Below, one piece after another: positions 25,616 through 34,161 of a DNA stretch of 64,000 bases; the stretch's first letter is position 1, and the number at the start of each line of letters is the position of its first letter. The DNA is from Eutrophovita sp913057845 (GTDB taxonomy: Bacteria > Pseudomonadota > Gammaproteobacteria > Burkholderiales > Eutrophovitaceae). The position numbers and the translations under genes were made by a program. Under the pieces are notes generated by a model that was given only the letters and a program-made list of their open reading frames with translations, was not told the DNA's origin and did no database searches. Where the stretch lies: NCBI GenBank assembly GCA_963925895.1, contig CAWUVH010000005.1, positions 1 through 64,000 of the forward strand, read 5' to 3'.

Positions 25616-26794
25616 TCAAATAACACCAAAACTTTTGAGCTCATCGATCTCGCTATTACTGTATCCAAATTCGGATAGGATCTTCTCTGAGTGCTCACCT
25701 GCCTCTGGGATAGGATCCATCCGAGGTGAAAATTCTTTCGGGACACCTGGAGGGAGCATCGCCTTTACCGGCCCATTCGATGAGTCGACTAATGTCCACC
25801 TGTTACGCGCCGCGAGTTGCGCATGATTCCAAACTTGTTGCATTGAGTTCATCGAAGCATTTCCAATTTTTGCGGCGTCCAAACGCTCTGTAACCGAAGC
25901 TAAAGTCATTTGTGAAAACACTTCAATGATGATCACACGTAGCTCATGACGAAATTCTGATCGCTTTGTGTTTGATGAGAACCGCGAGTCCGTTTTAAGT
26001 TCAGGTTGTTGCAGTACTTGATCGCAAAAAATAGCCCATTCGCGCTCATTTTGAAGTCCTAACATAACCGTATTTCCATCACCGATTGTGAATGGCCCGT
26101 AAGGGTAGATTGTCGCGTGCGCGGCTCCGGCTCTCGCAGGAGGTTCCGCCCCATCGTAAGCGTAGTACAGAGGGAAACTCATCCATTCCGCCATAGTTTC
26201 AAGCATTGAAATATCTATACGGCACCCAGTGCCTGTTTTTTGGCGACGAATAATAGCTGCAAGAATATTACTGAATGCATACATTCCGGCGGAAATATCC
26301 ACGATGGAACATCCTGCTTTAGCAGGCGCGTCCTCCGAACCACTGACGGACAGCAGACCCGACTCGGCTTGGATCAAAAGATCGTAAGCTTTCTTGTCTC
26401 GATAGGGGCCGTCTGATCCGTATCCGGATATATCGCAAACTATCAGCTGAGGATAGCGGTCTTTCAATTGCTCGTAAGAAAAGCCCATCCGCTCTGAGGC
26501 CCCTGGCGCGAGATTCTGTAACAGTACGTCCGCACCTTGCAATAATTTGTGGACCACCTCGAGACCTTGCGGTTGCTTCAAGTCAAGCGTGATACTTTCT
26601 TTGGAGCGATTCGTCCACACAAAGTGGGATGCCAGGCCATTTACACGATCATCATATGCCCGCGTGGGATCACCGCCACCCGGTCTTTCTATCTTGATGA
26701 CGCGGGCTCCCAAATCCGCTAACTGCCGAGTGCAGAATGGTCCCGCTATGACATGCTCAAGCGCGACAACTGTTATTCCTTCTAGTGGACGCAT
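25616..26794 (-). CDS. class III (CaiB/BaiF) CoA-transferase
   Basis: CoA-transferase of 392 residues. The N-terminal MRPLEGITVVALEHVIAGPFCTRQLADLGARVIKIE pattern (in order, residues 1-36), GGGDPTR, and the active-site aspartate in KAYDLLIQAESGLLS are diagnostic of family III enzymes such as formyl-CoA, succinyl-CoA:mesaconate and crotonobetaine transferases. It moves CoA between carboxylic acids without ATP. It is encoded between the ThDP decarboxylase genes and the aldehyde dehydrogenase gene; the acceptor may be the acid made by that dehydrogenase. Donor and acceptor are not identifiable from sequence. Confidence 0.92.
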   Translation of the reverse strand: MRPLEGITVVALEHVIAGPFCTRQLADLGARVIKIERPGGGDPTRAYDDRVNGLASHFVWTNRSKESITLDLKQPQGLEVVHKLLQGADVLLQNLAPGASERMGFSYEQLKDRYPQLIVCDISGYGSDGPYRDKKAYDLLIQAESGLLSVSGSEDAPAKAGCSIVDISAGMYAFSNILAAIIRRQKTGTGCRIDISMLETMAEWMSFPLYYAYDGAEPPARAGAAHATIYPYGPFTIGDGNTVMLGLQNEREWAIFCDQVLQQPELKTDSRFSSNTKRSEFRHELRVIIIEVFSQMTLASVTERLDAAKIGNASMNSMQQVWNHAQLAARNRWTLVDSSNGPVKAMLPPGVPKEFSPRMDPIPEAGEHSEKILSEFGYSNSEIDELKSFGVI

Positions 26795-26857
26795 ATTATG
26801 TTATTCCTGACGAATTCAGATTTACGGACAAACTATAGCGCTCAGAAGACGAACGCC

Positions 26858-27445
26858 TCAGTTAGAGAAGTGGCATTGATCACCAAGTAACGCTTCTCTA
26901 AATCGGTTTTTTAACAGCGCACCATCTCTAGGTGGGAGCACTAGTTCGTCTGATTTAGAATCAACCTTAACTTGAGCAAACATTAAGCCAGAACCGTAGA
27001 CTTCTTTTTTAAGAGAAGCAAGTTCATTTACGTCCGTAATTATAGAAGAATTTGTAAATCCACATGCAGTTGCAACCGCTGCCAAATCAACGCCAAATCC
27101 AGTATGCGTTTTTTGTTTTCCTGTCTCGCCATAAACTTCGTTGTCTAACACAACAATCGCAAGATTCGTAGGCTGACTCACGCCGATCGTGGCAAGTGAA
27201 TTGAGCCCCATCAATAATTCACCATCTCCAGTGATCACCAACACGCGCTTGGTCGGCTGAGCCAATGCAAGCCCAAGTCCCGTCGCTATTGCTCCTCCCA
27301 TTCCACCCCACATTGGGAAGTTTAAGGGGTGATCACCAGCCGCCGTGATATCCCAAGCAGGCGCACCTAAACCCGCTACAACAAGAAGGTCGCCTCTGGG
27401 TTGCAATAAATGCTCAACCACCTGTCTACGATTTAATAATGTCAT
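26858..27445 (-). CDS. ThDP-dependent decarboxylase beta subunit (sulfopyruvate/phosphonopyruvate decarboxylase type)
   Basis: Cofactor-binding half of a split thiamine diphosphate enzyme, 195 residues. The ThDP-Mg site is GDGELLMGLNSL (GDG at 73-75) and LDNEVYGETG (100-109); the latter loop closely resembles the LDNxxYGSTG-type loop of sulfopyruvate decarboxylase ComE and phosphonopyruvate decarboxylase. A good ribosome binding site (AAGGA) precedes the ATG. The alpha-subunit gene lies 42 bases upstream in the same direction. Such enzymes decarboxylate 3-substituted pyruvates to aldehydes. No sulfoacetaldehyde acetyltransferase or PEP mutase gene is in the window, so the substrate may be neither sulfopyruvate nor phosphonopyruvate. 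Confidence 0.85.
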   Translation of the reverse strand: MTLLNRRQVVEHLLQPRGDLLVVAGLGAPAWDITAAGDHPLNFPMWGGMGGAIATGLGLALAQPTKRVLVITGDGELLMGLNSLATIGVSQPTNLAIVVLDNEVYGETGKQKTHTGFGVDLAAVATACGFTNSSIITDVNELASLKKEVYGSGLMFAQVKVDSKSDELVLPPRDGALLKNRFREALLGDQCHFSN

Positions 27446-27487
27446 CCGGATCCTTCTGGCAATTTAAGTTTCCACTTAAAGACTGAA

Positions 27488-28009
27488 TCAACGACCAAAA
27501 GTTTTTGCACCTAAAACCCTTTGATCAATTAGTACGGCAGTCGGTCTGTAAGTATTGAAGGCAAATCGTATAGCACCTTCAGCGCATTTTGCGACCTCAT
27601 CATTTTCTTGCGCTCGAAACGTTGTCACACCCATCTCTTTCAACACATTCTCTGCGCCCTGACCCATCGGTACTTGCCAAGGATTAAACTCACCCCAATG
27701 ACCACGCATGGTCACCATCATTGGAAGCGGCACCTGACAAGTGTTCAACATAGAAAGCATATTGATGCAATTTCCGACCCCGCTGGATTGCATTAATAAT
27801 AAACTTTTTTTTCCACCAAGCCAGGTTCCCATTGCCAAAGCAACACCTTCCTCCTCCGAAGTCAATCGAACGGTCTGGATACCTTCATACGCCACACATA
27901 AATCAATCAACTGAGACAGACCAGCGTCGGGGACAAAACTCACGATAGAAATGTCCTGCTCGCAGATCAGATTGAATACCGTGTTGCTCCAGTGGTTTTC
28001 AAGGGTCAT
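27488..28009 (-). CDS. ThDP-dependent decarboxylase alpha subunit (pyrimidine-binding half)
   Basis: Pyrimidine-binding half of the split ThDP enzyme, 173 residues from ATG 28009; the frame also reaches a TTG two codons earlier. The catalytic glutamate that contacts the ThDP pyrimidine lies in SEEEGVALAMG (E54-E56, counted from the TTG), followed by QSSGVGNCINML, the ComD-type pattern. The start motif SFVPDAGLSQLIDL corresponds to the substrate-side loop of sulfopyruvate decarboxylase alpha. It must pair with the beta subunit encoded next. Neighbours suggest a 2-oxo acid with an unusual 3-substituent or side chain. Confidence 0.85.
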   Translation of the reverse strand: MTLENHWSNTVFNLICEQDISIVSFVPDAGLSQLIDLCVAYEGIQTVRLTSEEEGVALAMGTWLGGKKSLLLMQSSGVGNCINMLSMLNTCQVPLPMMVTMRGHWGEFNPWQVPMGQGAENVLKEMGVTTFRAQENDEVAKCAEGAIRFAFNTYRPTAVLIDQRVLGAKTFGR

Positions 28010-28031
28010 AGCCAAGGCACCAAAATTTATG

Positions 28032-29048
28032 TTAAATCTCTATAACGATCTTTCCGACATGTTTGCCAGACTTGAGATGTCTAAATGCGTCTGCAGCATT
28101 TTTTAAAAGAAAACTCGAATCAATAACAGGTTTAATTCCATGATAGTCGATAGCGCGTACCATAGCTTCAAATTGCAGTCGTGATCCAACCGCGATCCCC
28201 TGCATGCGAATGAAAGGACCCAGCAGAGACTTCACGGAAATCGTCGCCTCATGGCCTCCCACGAAGCCAATCACTCCGACGAACCCACCAAAACAGACTG
28301 CCGACAATGATTCAGATAAAGTGTAACCCGTTGTTTCAATGACAATATCTACTCCTCTGCCTCCGGTTGCCTCTTTGGCCAGTGCCCCCCAATTGCTGTG
28401 CGTCTTGTAATTAATCCCGACATCAGCGCCCAACTGCTTCGCTTGACTAAGTTTTTCGTCACTAGACGATGTCAGTATTACTTTGGCTCCGGCCATTTTT
28501 GCAAACTGCAACGCAAATAAAGCCACACCACCCGTTCCTTGAACGAGCACCGTGTCTCCAGACTTAATTCCGCCCTGCTCAAGGGCATTCCATGCAGTGA
28601 GGGCTGCGATCGGAAGCGTTGCACATTCCTTAGCAGTCAGAGTAGCAGCGGCTATAACCGCCTCTTGTTCTGGCACCACGATATACTCTTGCAACACTCC
28701 TGAGAGCGGCGCACCAAGCGTCTTTGTCGTGCGCTGCTGCTGCGTCGGCTTTCCGCTATACCACCCTTGCGTATAGACCGGAATTACTCGATCCCCCTCC
28801 TTAAAACGGGTAACCCCACCTCCAACCTTGACCACCTGCCCCGAACAATCGGAGCACGGGACATATGGCAGATTTAAATGCGGCATGAATTTTTGATCAA
28901 GAATTGCCAGATCACGATAATTAAGACTAGCTGCCTCTATCTTAATCAAGACTTCTCCATCCCTCACCGAGGGCATAGCTCTCTCACAAAGACGCAAATC
29001 ATCAATTGCAAAATCGACAGCTTCTACTGCTCGCATAAGTTCTGGCAT
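28032..29048 (-). CDS. medium-chain dehydrogenase/reductase (zinc-type alcohol dehydrogenase/quinone reductase family)
   Basis: MDR oxidoreductase of 338 residues and the first gene of the minus-strand catabolic operon. ATG 29048 is chosen because AAAGGA stands six bases before it; a longer open frame to 29102 has no such site. The NAD(P)-binding motif is VQGTGGVALFALQFAK and the substrate side has PCSDCSGQVVKVGGGV with the GDRVIPVY strand. The usual catalytic-zinc GHE is replaced by PCSDCSG and no four-cysteine structural zinc lobe is evident, so this is probably a zinc-free or single-zinc reductase. It could reduce the aldehyde made downstream or an enoyl intermediate. Confidence 0.85.
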   Translation of the reverse strand: MPELMRAVEAVDFAIDDLRLCERAMPSVRDGEVLIKIEAASLNYRDLAILDQKFMPHLNLPYVPCSDCSGQVVKVGGGVTRFKEGDRVIPVYTQGWYSGKPTQQQRTTKTLGAPLSGVLQEYIVVPEQEAVIAAATLTAKECATLPIAALTAWNALEQGGIKSGDTVLVQGTGGVALFALQFAKMAGAKVILTSSSDEKLSQAKQLGADVGINYKTHSNWGALAKEATGGRGVDIVIETTGYTLSESLSAVCFGGFVGVIGFVGGHEATISVKSLLGPFIRMQGIAVGSRLQFEAMVRAIDYHGIKPVIDSSFLLKNAADAFRHLKSGKHVGKIVIEI

Positions 29049-29219
29049 CTCAAGTCCTTTGTATTTAATACCGTTAATTGATTGGATACCCGCACTGTTC
29101 ATGCGGCGCGACCATGTTTATTTTTTGTCTTAAACCCCAGAAGCGGTTTAAAATGAATCTATCGCCGATCTCCAAAAGATCACTATAAACCAAATAAGAA
29201 TCGTATAAGGACACCCCCT
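29049..29219. other. divergent promoter region at the centre of the catabolic island
   Basis: This 171-base gap separates two long divergent operons (minus: MDR to SDR; plus: tartrate-dehydrogenase-like onward). It must hold both promoters, and no regulator gene adjoins it. Apart from AT-rich stretches (about 29115-29165 and 29185-29205) I see no clear paired repeat. The ribosome binding site AAGGA for the plus-strand gene is near 29208. Confidence 0.5.
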
Positions 29220-30281
29220 ATGAAGTCTTACAAAATTGCAGTGATTGCCGGAGACGGTATTGGAAAAGAGGTCATGCCTGAGGGGTTGCGGGTATTAGAT
29301 GCTGTCGCTCGAAAATACAACTTCGAACTCAAATTTGATGAATTTGATTGGAGCTGCGATAACTACGAAAAACACGGTTGGTGGATGCCCCCCTCTTGGC
29401 GAGAGGACATCGGAGGACATGACTGTGTTTTCTTTGGCGCAAATGGTTGGCCCGCAGCAGTACCGGACCACATAGCATTGTGGGATTCTTTAATTAAATA
29501 TCGTAGGGAATTTGACCAATACGTAAACTTGCGCCCAGTTAAACTCCTCCCAGGAGTGAAGTGTCCATTAGCCGATCGCAAACCAGGTGACATCGATTAT
29601 CTGGTTGTTCGTGAGAATACAGAAGGTGAATATTCTTCCATCGGCGGCAGAATGTTCGAAGGCACCGACAGAGAGACGGTCACGCAAACGTCAGTCTTTA
29701 CGCGAAAAGGTGTAGACCGAATCATGCGATACGCATTCGGATTAGCGGAAAAGCGAGATAGGAAACATGTAACATCAGCTACAAAATCAAACGGTATTGC
29801 GATCACCATGCCCTACTGGGATGAACGCTTTAAAGTAGTGTCGGATGAGCATCCAAACATCACTTCAGACCAATATCACATTGATGGCCTCACGATCCAA
29901 CTCATTTTAAATCCTCAGCGATTCGATGTTATCGTCGCTTCTAACTTGTTTGGCGATATCATCTCAGACATTGGACCAGCCACAGCAGGAACCATTGGCA
30001 TAGCACCATCCGCAAACATTAATCCTGAGCGAAACTTTCCGTCTTTATTTGAACCTGTGCATGGTTCAGCTCCTGATATTTATGGCAAAAACATCTCAAA
30101 TCCAATCGCTCAAATTTGGTCCGGCGCGATGATGCTAGATCATCTTGGCGAGCACACTGCCGCTAAAGCGATCACCGATAGTATTGAGGCTTGTTTGGTT
30201 TCTGGTCCTGTCACTCCTGATCTTGGAGGTTCAGCTGCAACCTCTGATGTCGGAAAAGCGATTGCCAACTCCTTTGCGTAA
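29220..30281 (+). CDS. tartrate dehydrogenase-like NAD-dependent beta-hydroxyacid oxidative decarboxylase
   Basis: Isocitrate/isopropylmalate-dehydrogenase-family enzyme of 353 residues. The N-terminal AGDGIGKEVMPEG (about 10-22), the substrate-arginine loop RENTEGEYS (131-139), a SATKSNGIAITMPYWDERF segment with the catalytic lysine, and the metal-binding aspartates in DVIVASNLFGDIISDIGPA are all in place. It is closest in pattern to tartrate dehydrogenase/decarboxylase and D-malate dehydrogenase rather than LeuB, and no leu genes are adjacent. It would oxidise a 2-hydroxy acid bearing a 3-carboxylate to a 2-oxo acid plus CO2, a possible feed into the ThDP decarboxylase encoded divergently. 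Confidence 0.88.
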   Translation: MKSYKIAVIAGDGIGKEVMPEGLRVLDAVARKYNFELKFDEFDWSCDNYEKHGWWMPPSWREDIGGHDCVFFGANGWPAAVPDHIALWDSLIKYRREFDQYVNLRPVKLLPGVKCPLADRKPGDIDYLVVRENTEGEYSSIGGRMFEGTDRETVTQTSVFTRKGVDRIMRYAFGLAEKRDRKHVTSATKSNGIAITMPYWDERFKVVSDEHPNITSDQYHIDGLTIQLILNPQRFDVIVASNLFGDIISDIGPATAGTIGIAPSANINPERNFPSLFEPVHGSAPDIYGKNISNPIAQIWSGAMMLDHLGEHTAAKAITDSIEACLVSGPVTPDLGGSAATSDVGKAIANSFA

Positions 30282-30316
30282 ACCTCAAATAATTCAATCC
30301 ATTTAGAACATACCGA

Positions 30317-31108
30317 ATGTCTCAATTCCTAAATATTCAAGAAAACGGGCCCATCGTAACCTTGACGATGAATGAGCCAGAAACTCGTAATGCTCTGACG
30401 GGTAATACCGCGGCTGATGAGTTTGTCAGCATCTGCAATCAGATTGACTCAAATAAAAAAATTAAAGCCGTCATCATCACTGGAAATGGGACCGCATTTT
30501 CTGCTGGCGGCAACCTAAAAGATATGAAAAAAATGCTCGATGATGATCTATCGAGTGAACTCATTAGAGAAAGTTATCGTCAAGGCATTCAACGCATCCC
30601 ATTGGCACTTTATAACCTTGAGGTTCCTACAATTGCCGCAGTCAACGGGCCAGCCATTGGTGCCGGATGTGATTTAGCCTGTATGTGCGATATGCGCATT
30701 GCGTCTCACAATGCAAGTTTTGCTGAGAGCTTTGTAAAAATCGGCATCATTCCGGGAGATGGTGGGGCGTGGTTCCTGCCTCGAGTTGTGGGTATGTCGA
30801 AAGCAGCAGAAATGAGCTTTACGGGCGATAGCGTTGATGCTGAAGAGGCCCTAAAAATTGGCCTAATTTCTCAATTAACAACCCCGGAAACACTACTTGC
30901 AGAAGCTAACTCGCTCGCTGAACGCATATCGGCAAATCCCAGTCTAGTCCTTAGAATGACTAAGAAGCTCTTAAGGGAGGGGCAAAGACAGGACTTAGCC
31001 AGCTTGCTCGAGCTTTCAGCCAATCTTCAATCCATTGCTCACAAAACCGCCGATCACCATGAGGCCGTGCATGCTTTTCTAGAAAAAAGAAAACCAAAAT
31101 TTCAATAA
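30317..31108 (+). CDS. enoyl-CoA hydratase/isomerase family protein
   Basis: Crotonase-fold protein of 263 residues. Oxyanion-hole loops are FSAGGNLKDM (about 58-67) and NGPAIGAGCDLACMCD (about 111-126), with the helix FVKIGIIPGDGGAWFLPR that normally carries the second catalytic glutamate; here glycine and aspartate (PGDGG) occupy that area, so hydratase, isomerase and hydrolase activities are all possible. It follows the tartrate-dehydrogenase-like gene by 35 bases. Acting on an enoyl-CoA of the same pathway is inferred. Confidence 0.88.
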   Translation: MSQFLNIQENGPIVTLTMNEPETRNALTGNTAADEFVSICNQIDSNKKIKAVIITGNGTAFSAGGNLKDMKKMLDDDLSSELIRESYRQGIQRIPLALYNLEVPTIAAVNGPAIGAGCDLACMCDMRIASHNASFAESFVKIGIIPGDGGAWFLPRVVGMSKAAEMSFTGDSVDAEEALKIGLISQLTTPETLLAEANSLAERISANPSLVLRMTKKLLREGQRQDLASLLELSANLQSIAHKTADHHEAVHAFLEKRKPKFQ

Positions 31109-31305
31109 TCACTCGCTACGGAACAACCAGAGAATCAAGCTCAATACAATTAGCTCTTAGTTTTCTTGGACAGATAGGCTTCCATCGTTGTAGGATACTT
31201 GATCAATTTAAAATTGGAATTATTTCGGCTTCAAAGTAGACAGTCACCAAAAGCGACTAACGAATCTTTGCCAGCCAGTTATAACTATAAATAGAGGAAA
31301 ACATC

Positions 31306-31632
31306 ATGTCTGATTTCCGATTAGAGCATGCCAACATCCCATCTGAAAAACCCCATGATATGGCGAAATGGTACGCTGAAACTTTTGAATTATCAGCAGA
31401 TCAACATGTGGTCAGAGGTGATGGGGTCTTAATAGCGTTCCAACAAGGCACCCCCATCAACCAACCTTCAATGCTTCATTTCGGATTTAAAGTCCGAAAT
31501 ATGGCCAAACTGCATGAATGGAGAGACCGGTTCGACAAGCCTCTCAAAATTGGCCCTGAATTCACATCCTTTCAAGTGCTCGACCCTGAAGGTAATTGTG
31601 TTGAGATCTACGCAGAGAATGCAAGCGTTTGA
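31306..31632 (+). CDS. VOC (glyoxalase/bleomycin-resistance) family protein
   Basis: Single-domain vicinal-oxygen-chelate protein of 108 residues. LEHANI at the N-terminus supplies the first metal ligand (H8), LHFGFKV the second (near residue 59) and EGNCVEIYAE the glutamate near the end, giving the H-H-E set of divalent-metal VOC enzymes. It could be an epimerase, lyase, dioxygenase or glyoxalase. A 197-base gap precedes it, with a good ribosome binding site (GAGGAAAA). It is followed by the ketopantoate-reductase-like gene after 61 bases. Confidence 0.82.
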   Translation: MSDFRLEHANIPSEKPHDMAKWYAETFELSADQHVVRGDGVLIAFQQGTPINQPSMLHFGFKVRNMAKLHEWRDRFDKPLKIGPEFTSFQVLDPEGNCVEIYAENASV

Positions 31633-31693
31633 TTTAGGCTAGCGCCACCAACCATTACGCTTACACTTCAATCAGTAGGTCGAAGGGGAAACT

Positions 31694-32620
31694 ATGAAAA
31701 TCGCAATATTAGGATGCGGGGCGATGGGCAGCGTCTACGCCGCACTATTGGCTGATGCAGGTCATGACGTGTGGGCAGTTGATTCATGGCAAGATCACGT
31801 CGCAGCGATCAAAAAAAATGGTTTACGCTTAGAGGGTGCATCTGGATCCAGAATCGTCAAACTAAATGCCACAACAGATACAACTGACGTTGGAGAGTGT
31901 GACCTAGTCATCATCGCGACCAAAGCAATGCATGTAGGGGCCGCCGCGCAGTCAGCCGTATCGTTGATGGGTGCTAACACAGCAGTACTCTCGATTCAAA
32001 ATGGGTTGGGAGGTCCTGAAACCGCAGCGAAAATACTCGGATTTGAAAACGTAGCAGTTGGTGTCGTTGGCGGCTTCGGCGCGTCCATTAAAGAGCCAGG
32101 TTACGCCCACCACAATGGCTGGGAACTCGTTCGGCTGGGTGAATTTTCAGGGCCAGTGACCGATAGACTGCGAACAATTGCGGCAACGTGGGAGTCCGGC
32201 GGATTCCGCGTAGAGTGCTTTGATGATATTGACCAACTGATCTGGGAAAAACTAATCTGCAACGTGTGCTTCTCGGGGACTTGTGCGATAACCGGTCTCA
32301 CTATCGGAGAGGTGATGGAAGATTCAGACGCATGGATTTGCGCATCGAATTGTGCGCGGGAAGCTCATAACGTTGCCGTGGCCAAAAACATTAATGTTCG
32401 AATCGATGACCCTATCGATTACGTTAAAAATTTCGGCTCAAAAATACCAAACGCCAAACCTTCGATGCTGCTCGATCACTTATCTGGTCGTATGTCTGAA
32501 ATTGATGCCATTAACGGTGCGATACCGAATGTTGGACTAGAAGTAAGTGTCGAAACGCCATTTAATGCAGCGATCAGCGCTCTAGTAAGAAATAAAGAAA
32601 AACAAATGGGTGTCCGTTAA
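31694..32620 (+). CDS. ketopantoate reductase (PanE/ApbA)-like 2-oxoacid reductase
   Basis: NADPH-type 2-oxo-acid reductase of 308 residues. The nucleotide motif GCGAMGSVYAALLADAGHDV (in order from residue 7) is near-perfect, NGLGGPE matches the PanE nicotinamide loop, and the catalytic lysine is in WEKLICNVCFS. The C-terminal domain contains the conserved glutamate region KPSMLLDHLSGRMSEIDAINGAI. True PanE makes pantoate, but catabolic gene clusters often carry PanE-like enzymes acting on other 2-hydroxy/2-oxo acids. Its place among dehydrogenase genes here favours the second view. GAAGGGGAAA precedes the ATG. Confidence 0.85.
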   Translation: MKIAILGCGAMGSVYAALLADAGHDVWAVDSWQDHVAAIKKNGLRLEGASGSRIVKLNATTDTTDVGECDLVIIATKAMHVGAAAQSAVSLMGANTAVLSIQNGLGGPETAAKILGFENVAVGVVGGFGASIKEPGYAHHNGWELVRLGEFSGPVTDRLRTIAATWESGGFRVECFDDIDQLIWEKLICNVCFSGTCAITGLTIGEVMEDSDAWICASNCAREAHNVAVAKNINVRIDDPIDYVKNFGSKIPNAKPSMLLDHLSGRMSEIDAINGAIPNVGLEVSVETPFNAAISALVRNKEKQMGVR

Positions 32621-32654
32621 AAGTCATTCAAGATAATTAAAACAGGAGATGGGA

Positions 32655-34133
32655 ATGGAACAATTCAAGATGTACATTGATGGTGATTTTGTCGAGGCGG
32701 CTTCAGGCGAATGGTTTGATAGCTTTGATCCTTTCACTGGAAAAGTTTGGTCGCAGGTGGCTGCAGGTGGCCCAGCAGATGTGGATCGAGCTGTACAGGC
32801 AGCACATAAAGCATTTACCAGCGGTCCCTGGTCAGAGTTGACCGCGAGTCAGCGTGGCATGCTGGTTCATAGACTCGGTGATCTGATCGCTAGGGACGCC
32901 CAAAAACTTGCAGAAATGGAAGTGCAAGACAACGGAAAATTACTCGCAGAAATGCAAGGTCAAGTTAATTACGTCCCTCAGTGGTTTTATTACTTTGGCG
33001 GCCTAGCCGATAAGATTGAAGGCTCAGTGATTCCTCTCGATAAGAAAGGTTACTTCAACTTCACACGCCATGAACCTCTTGGCGTTGTAGCGGCAATCAC
33101 CGCCTGGAATTCACCACTTTTGTTACTGGCATGGAAACTTGCGCCAGCGCTAGCGGCCGGATGCACGGTCGTAATCAAGCCCTCAGAGTTTACATCGGCA
33201 TCTACCTTAGAGTTTGTCAAACTCATTAAAGAGGCAGGCTTTCCCGACGGCGTTGTTAATGTGGTTACAGGGTATGGTAAAGACGTTGGTGAACCACTGA
33301 CCTCGCATCCACTCGTTCGAAAAATCGCGTTCACTGGCTCTGACGCCACTGGAAGAGCCATCAATCAAATAGCTGCGAAATCATTTAAACGCGTCACACT
33401 CGAGCTTGGAGGGAAATCTCCTAATATCGTTTTTGATGACGCCAACTTAGAAGATGCGGTTAACGGAGCAGTATCAGGCATATTTGCGGCAACTGGGCAA
33501 ACCTGCATTGCTGGGTCGCGTTTACTTCTCCAAGAAAGCATTCACGACGAATTCGTAGAAAAACTCGTTTCGCTCGCAAAAACTGCTCGCATGGGTAATC
33601 CGATGAGCACCGAAACACAGGTAGGACCAATCACCACAAAACCACAGTACGATAAAGTTCTTAGCTATATTGATGTGGCTAAAAATGAAGGTGCTAATCT
33701 AGCCCTTGGTGGCACACCGGCCAGCCGACCAGAATGTGGTGAGGGGTGGTTCATCGAGCCGACTGTATTCACAGGCGTCACGAATGACATGAGAATCGCA
33801 CAGGAAGAAGTATTCGGACCTGTACTCTCTGTAATTAAATTCAAAGACGAAGAGGAAGCAGTAAAAATAGCAAACGATATTCGATTCGGTTTGGGCTCTG
33901 GTGTTTGGACCAGCGACATTGGTCGAGCCATCAGGATGTCAGAAAAAATTCAAGCAGGAACAGTTTGGGTAAATACGTATCGCGCAGTAAGCTACATGTC
34001 TCCATTCGGAGGTTACAAAGATTCCGGCGTGGGTCGAGAAAGTGGTATTGAAGCGATTTATCAGTACCTGCAAACAAAGAGCGTTTGGATCAACACAGGC
34101 GCTAAAACTGGCAATCCATTCGTCCTCAAATAA
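32655..34133 (+). CDS. aldehyde dehydrogenase
   Basis: Aldehyde dehydrogenase of 492 residues. ATG 32655 is chosen because AGGAG (32644-32648) lies six bases before it and directly abuts the alternative ATG 32649. Numbered from 32655, catalytic residues are N152 (AWNSP), E250 (LELGGKSPN) and C284 (GQTCIAGSR). It is distinct in sequence from the ALDH at 24097-25551, so the island encodes two. The following Zn-MDR gene could make or remove the same aldehyde. The substrate is unknown. Confidence 0.92.
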   Translation: MEQFKMYIDGDFVEAASGEWFDSFDPFTGKVWSQVAAGGPADVDRAVQAAHKAFTSGPWSELTASQRGMLVHRLGDLIARDAQKLAEMEVQDNGKLLAEMQGQVNYVPQWFYYFGGLADKIEGSVIPLDKKGYFNFTRHEPLGVVAAITAWNSPLLLLAWKLAPALAAGCTVVIKPSEFTSASTLEFVKLIKEAGFPDGVVNVVTGYGKDVGEPLTSHPLVRKIAFTGSDATGRAINQIAAKSFKRVTLELGGKSPNIVFDDANLEDAVNGAVSGIFAATGQTCIAGSRLLLQESIHDEFVEKLVSLAKTARMGNPMSTETQVGPITTKPQYDKVLSYIDVAKNEGANLALGGTPASRPECGEGWFIEPTVFTGVTNDMRIAQEEVFGPVLSVIKFKDEEEAVKIANDIRFGLGSGVWTSDIGRAIRMSEKIQAGTVWVNTYRAVSYMSPFGGYKDSGVGRESGIEAIYQYLQTKSVWINTGAKTGNPFVLK

Positions 34134-34161
34134 CAACACATATTCTTTAGGGAGATTCATT

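Noticed and set aside
31150..31227. Short minus-strand frame encoding KLIKYPTTMEAYLSKKTKS before a stop, in the gap between the crotonase and VOC genes
   Set aside because: It looks like the C-terminal tail of some protein and could be a gene relic, but it has no start with a ribosome binding site and only about 25 codons, so chance cannot be excluded.
34042..34161. N-terminal extension of the Zn-MDR gene
   Set aside because: It overlaps the aldehyde dehydrogenase gene; the ATG at 34162 has a good ribosome binding site and matches the family start.
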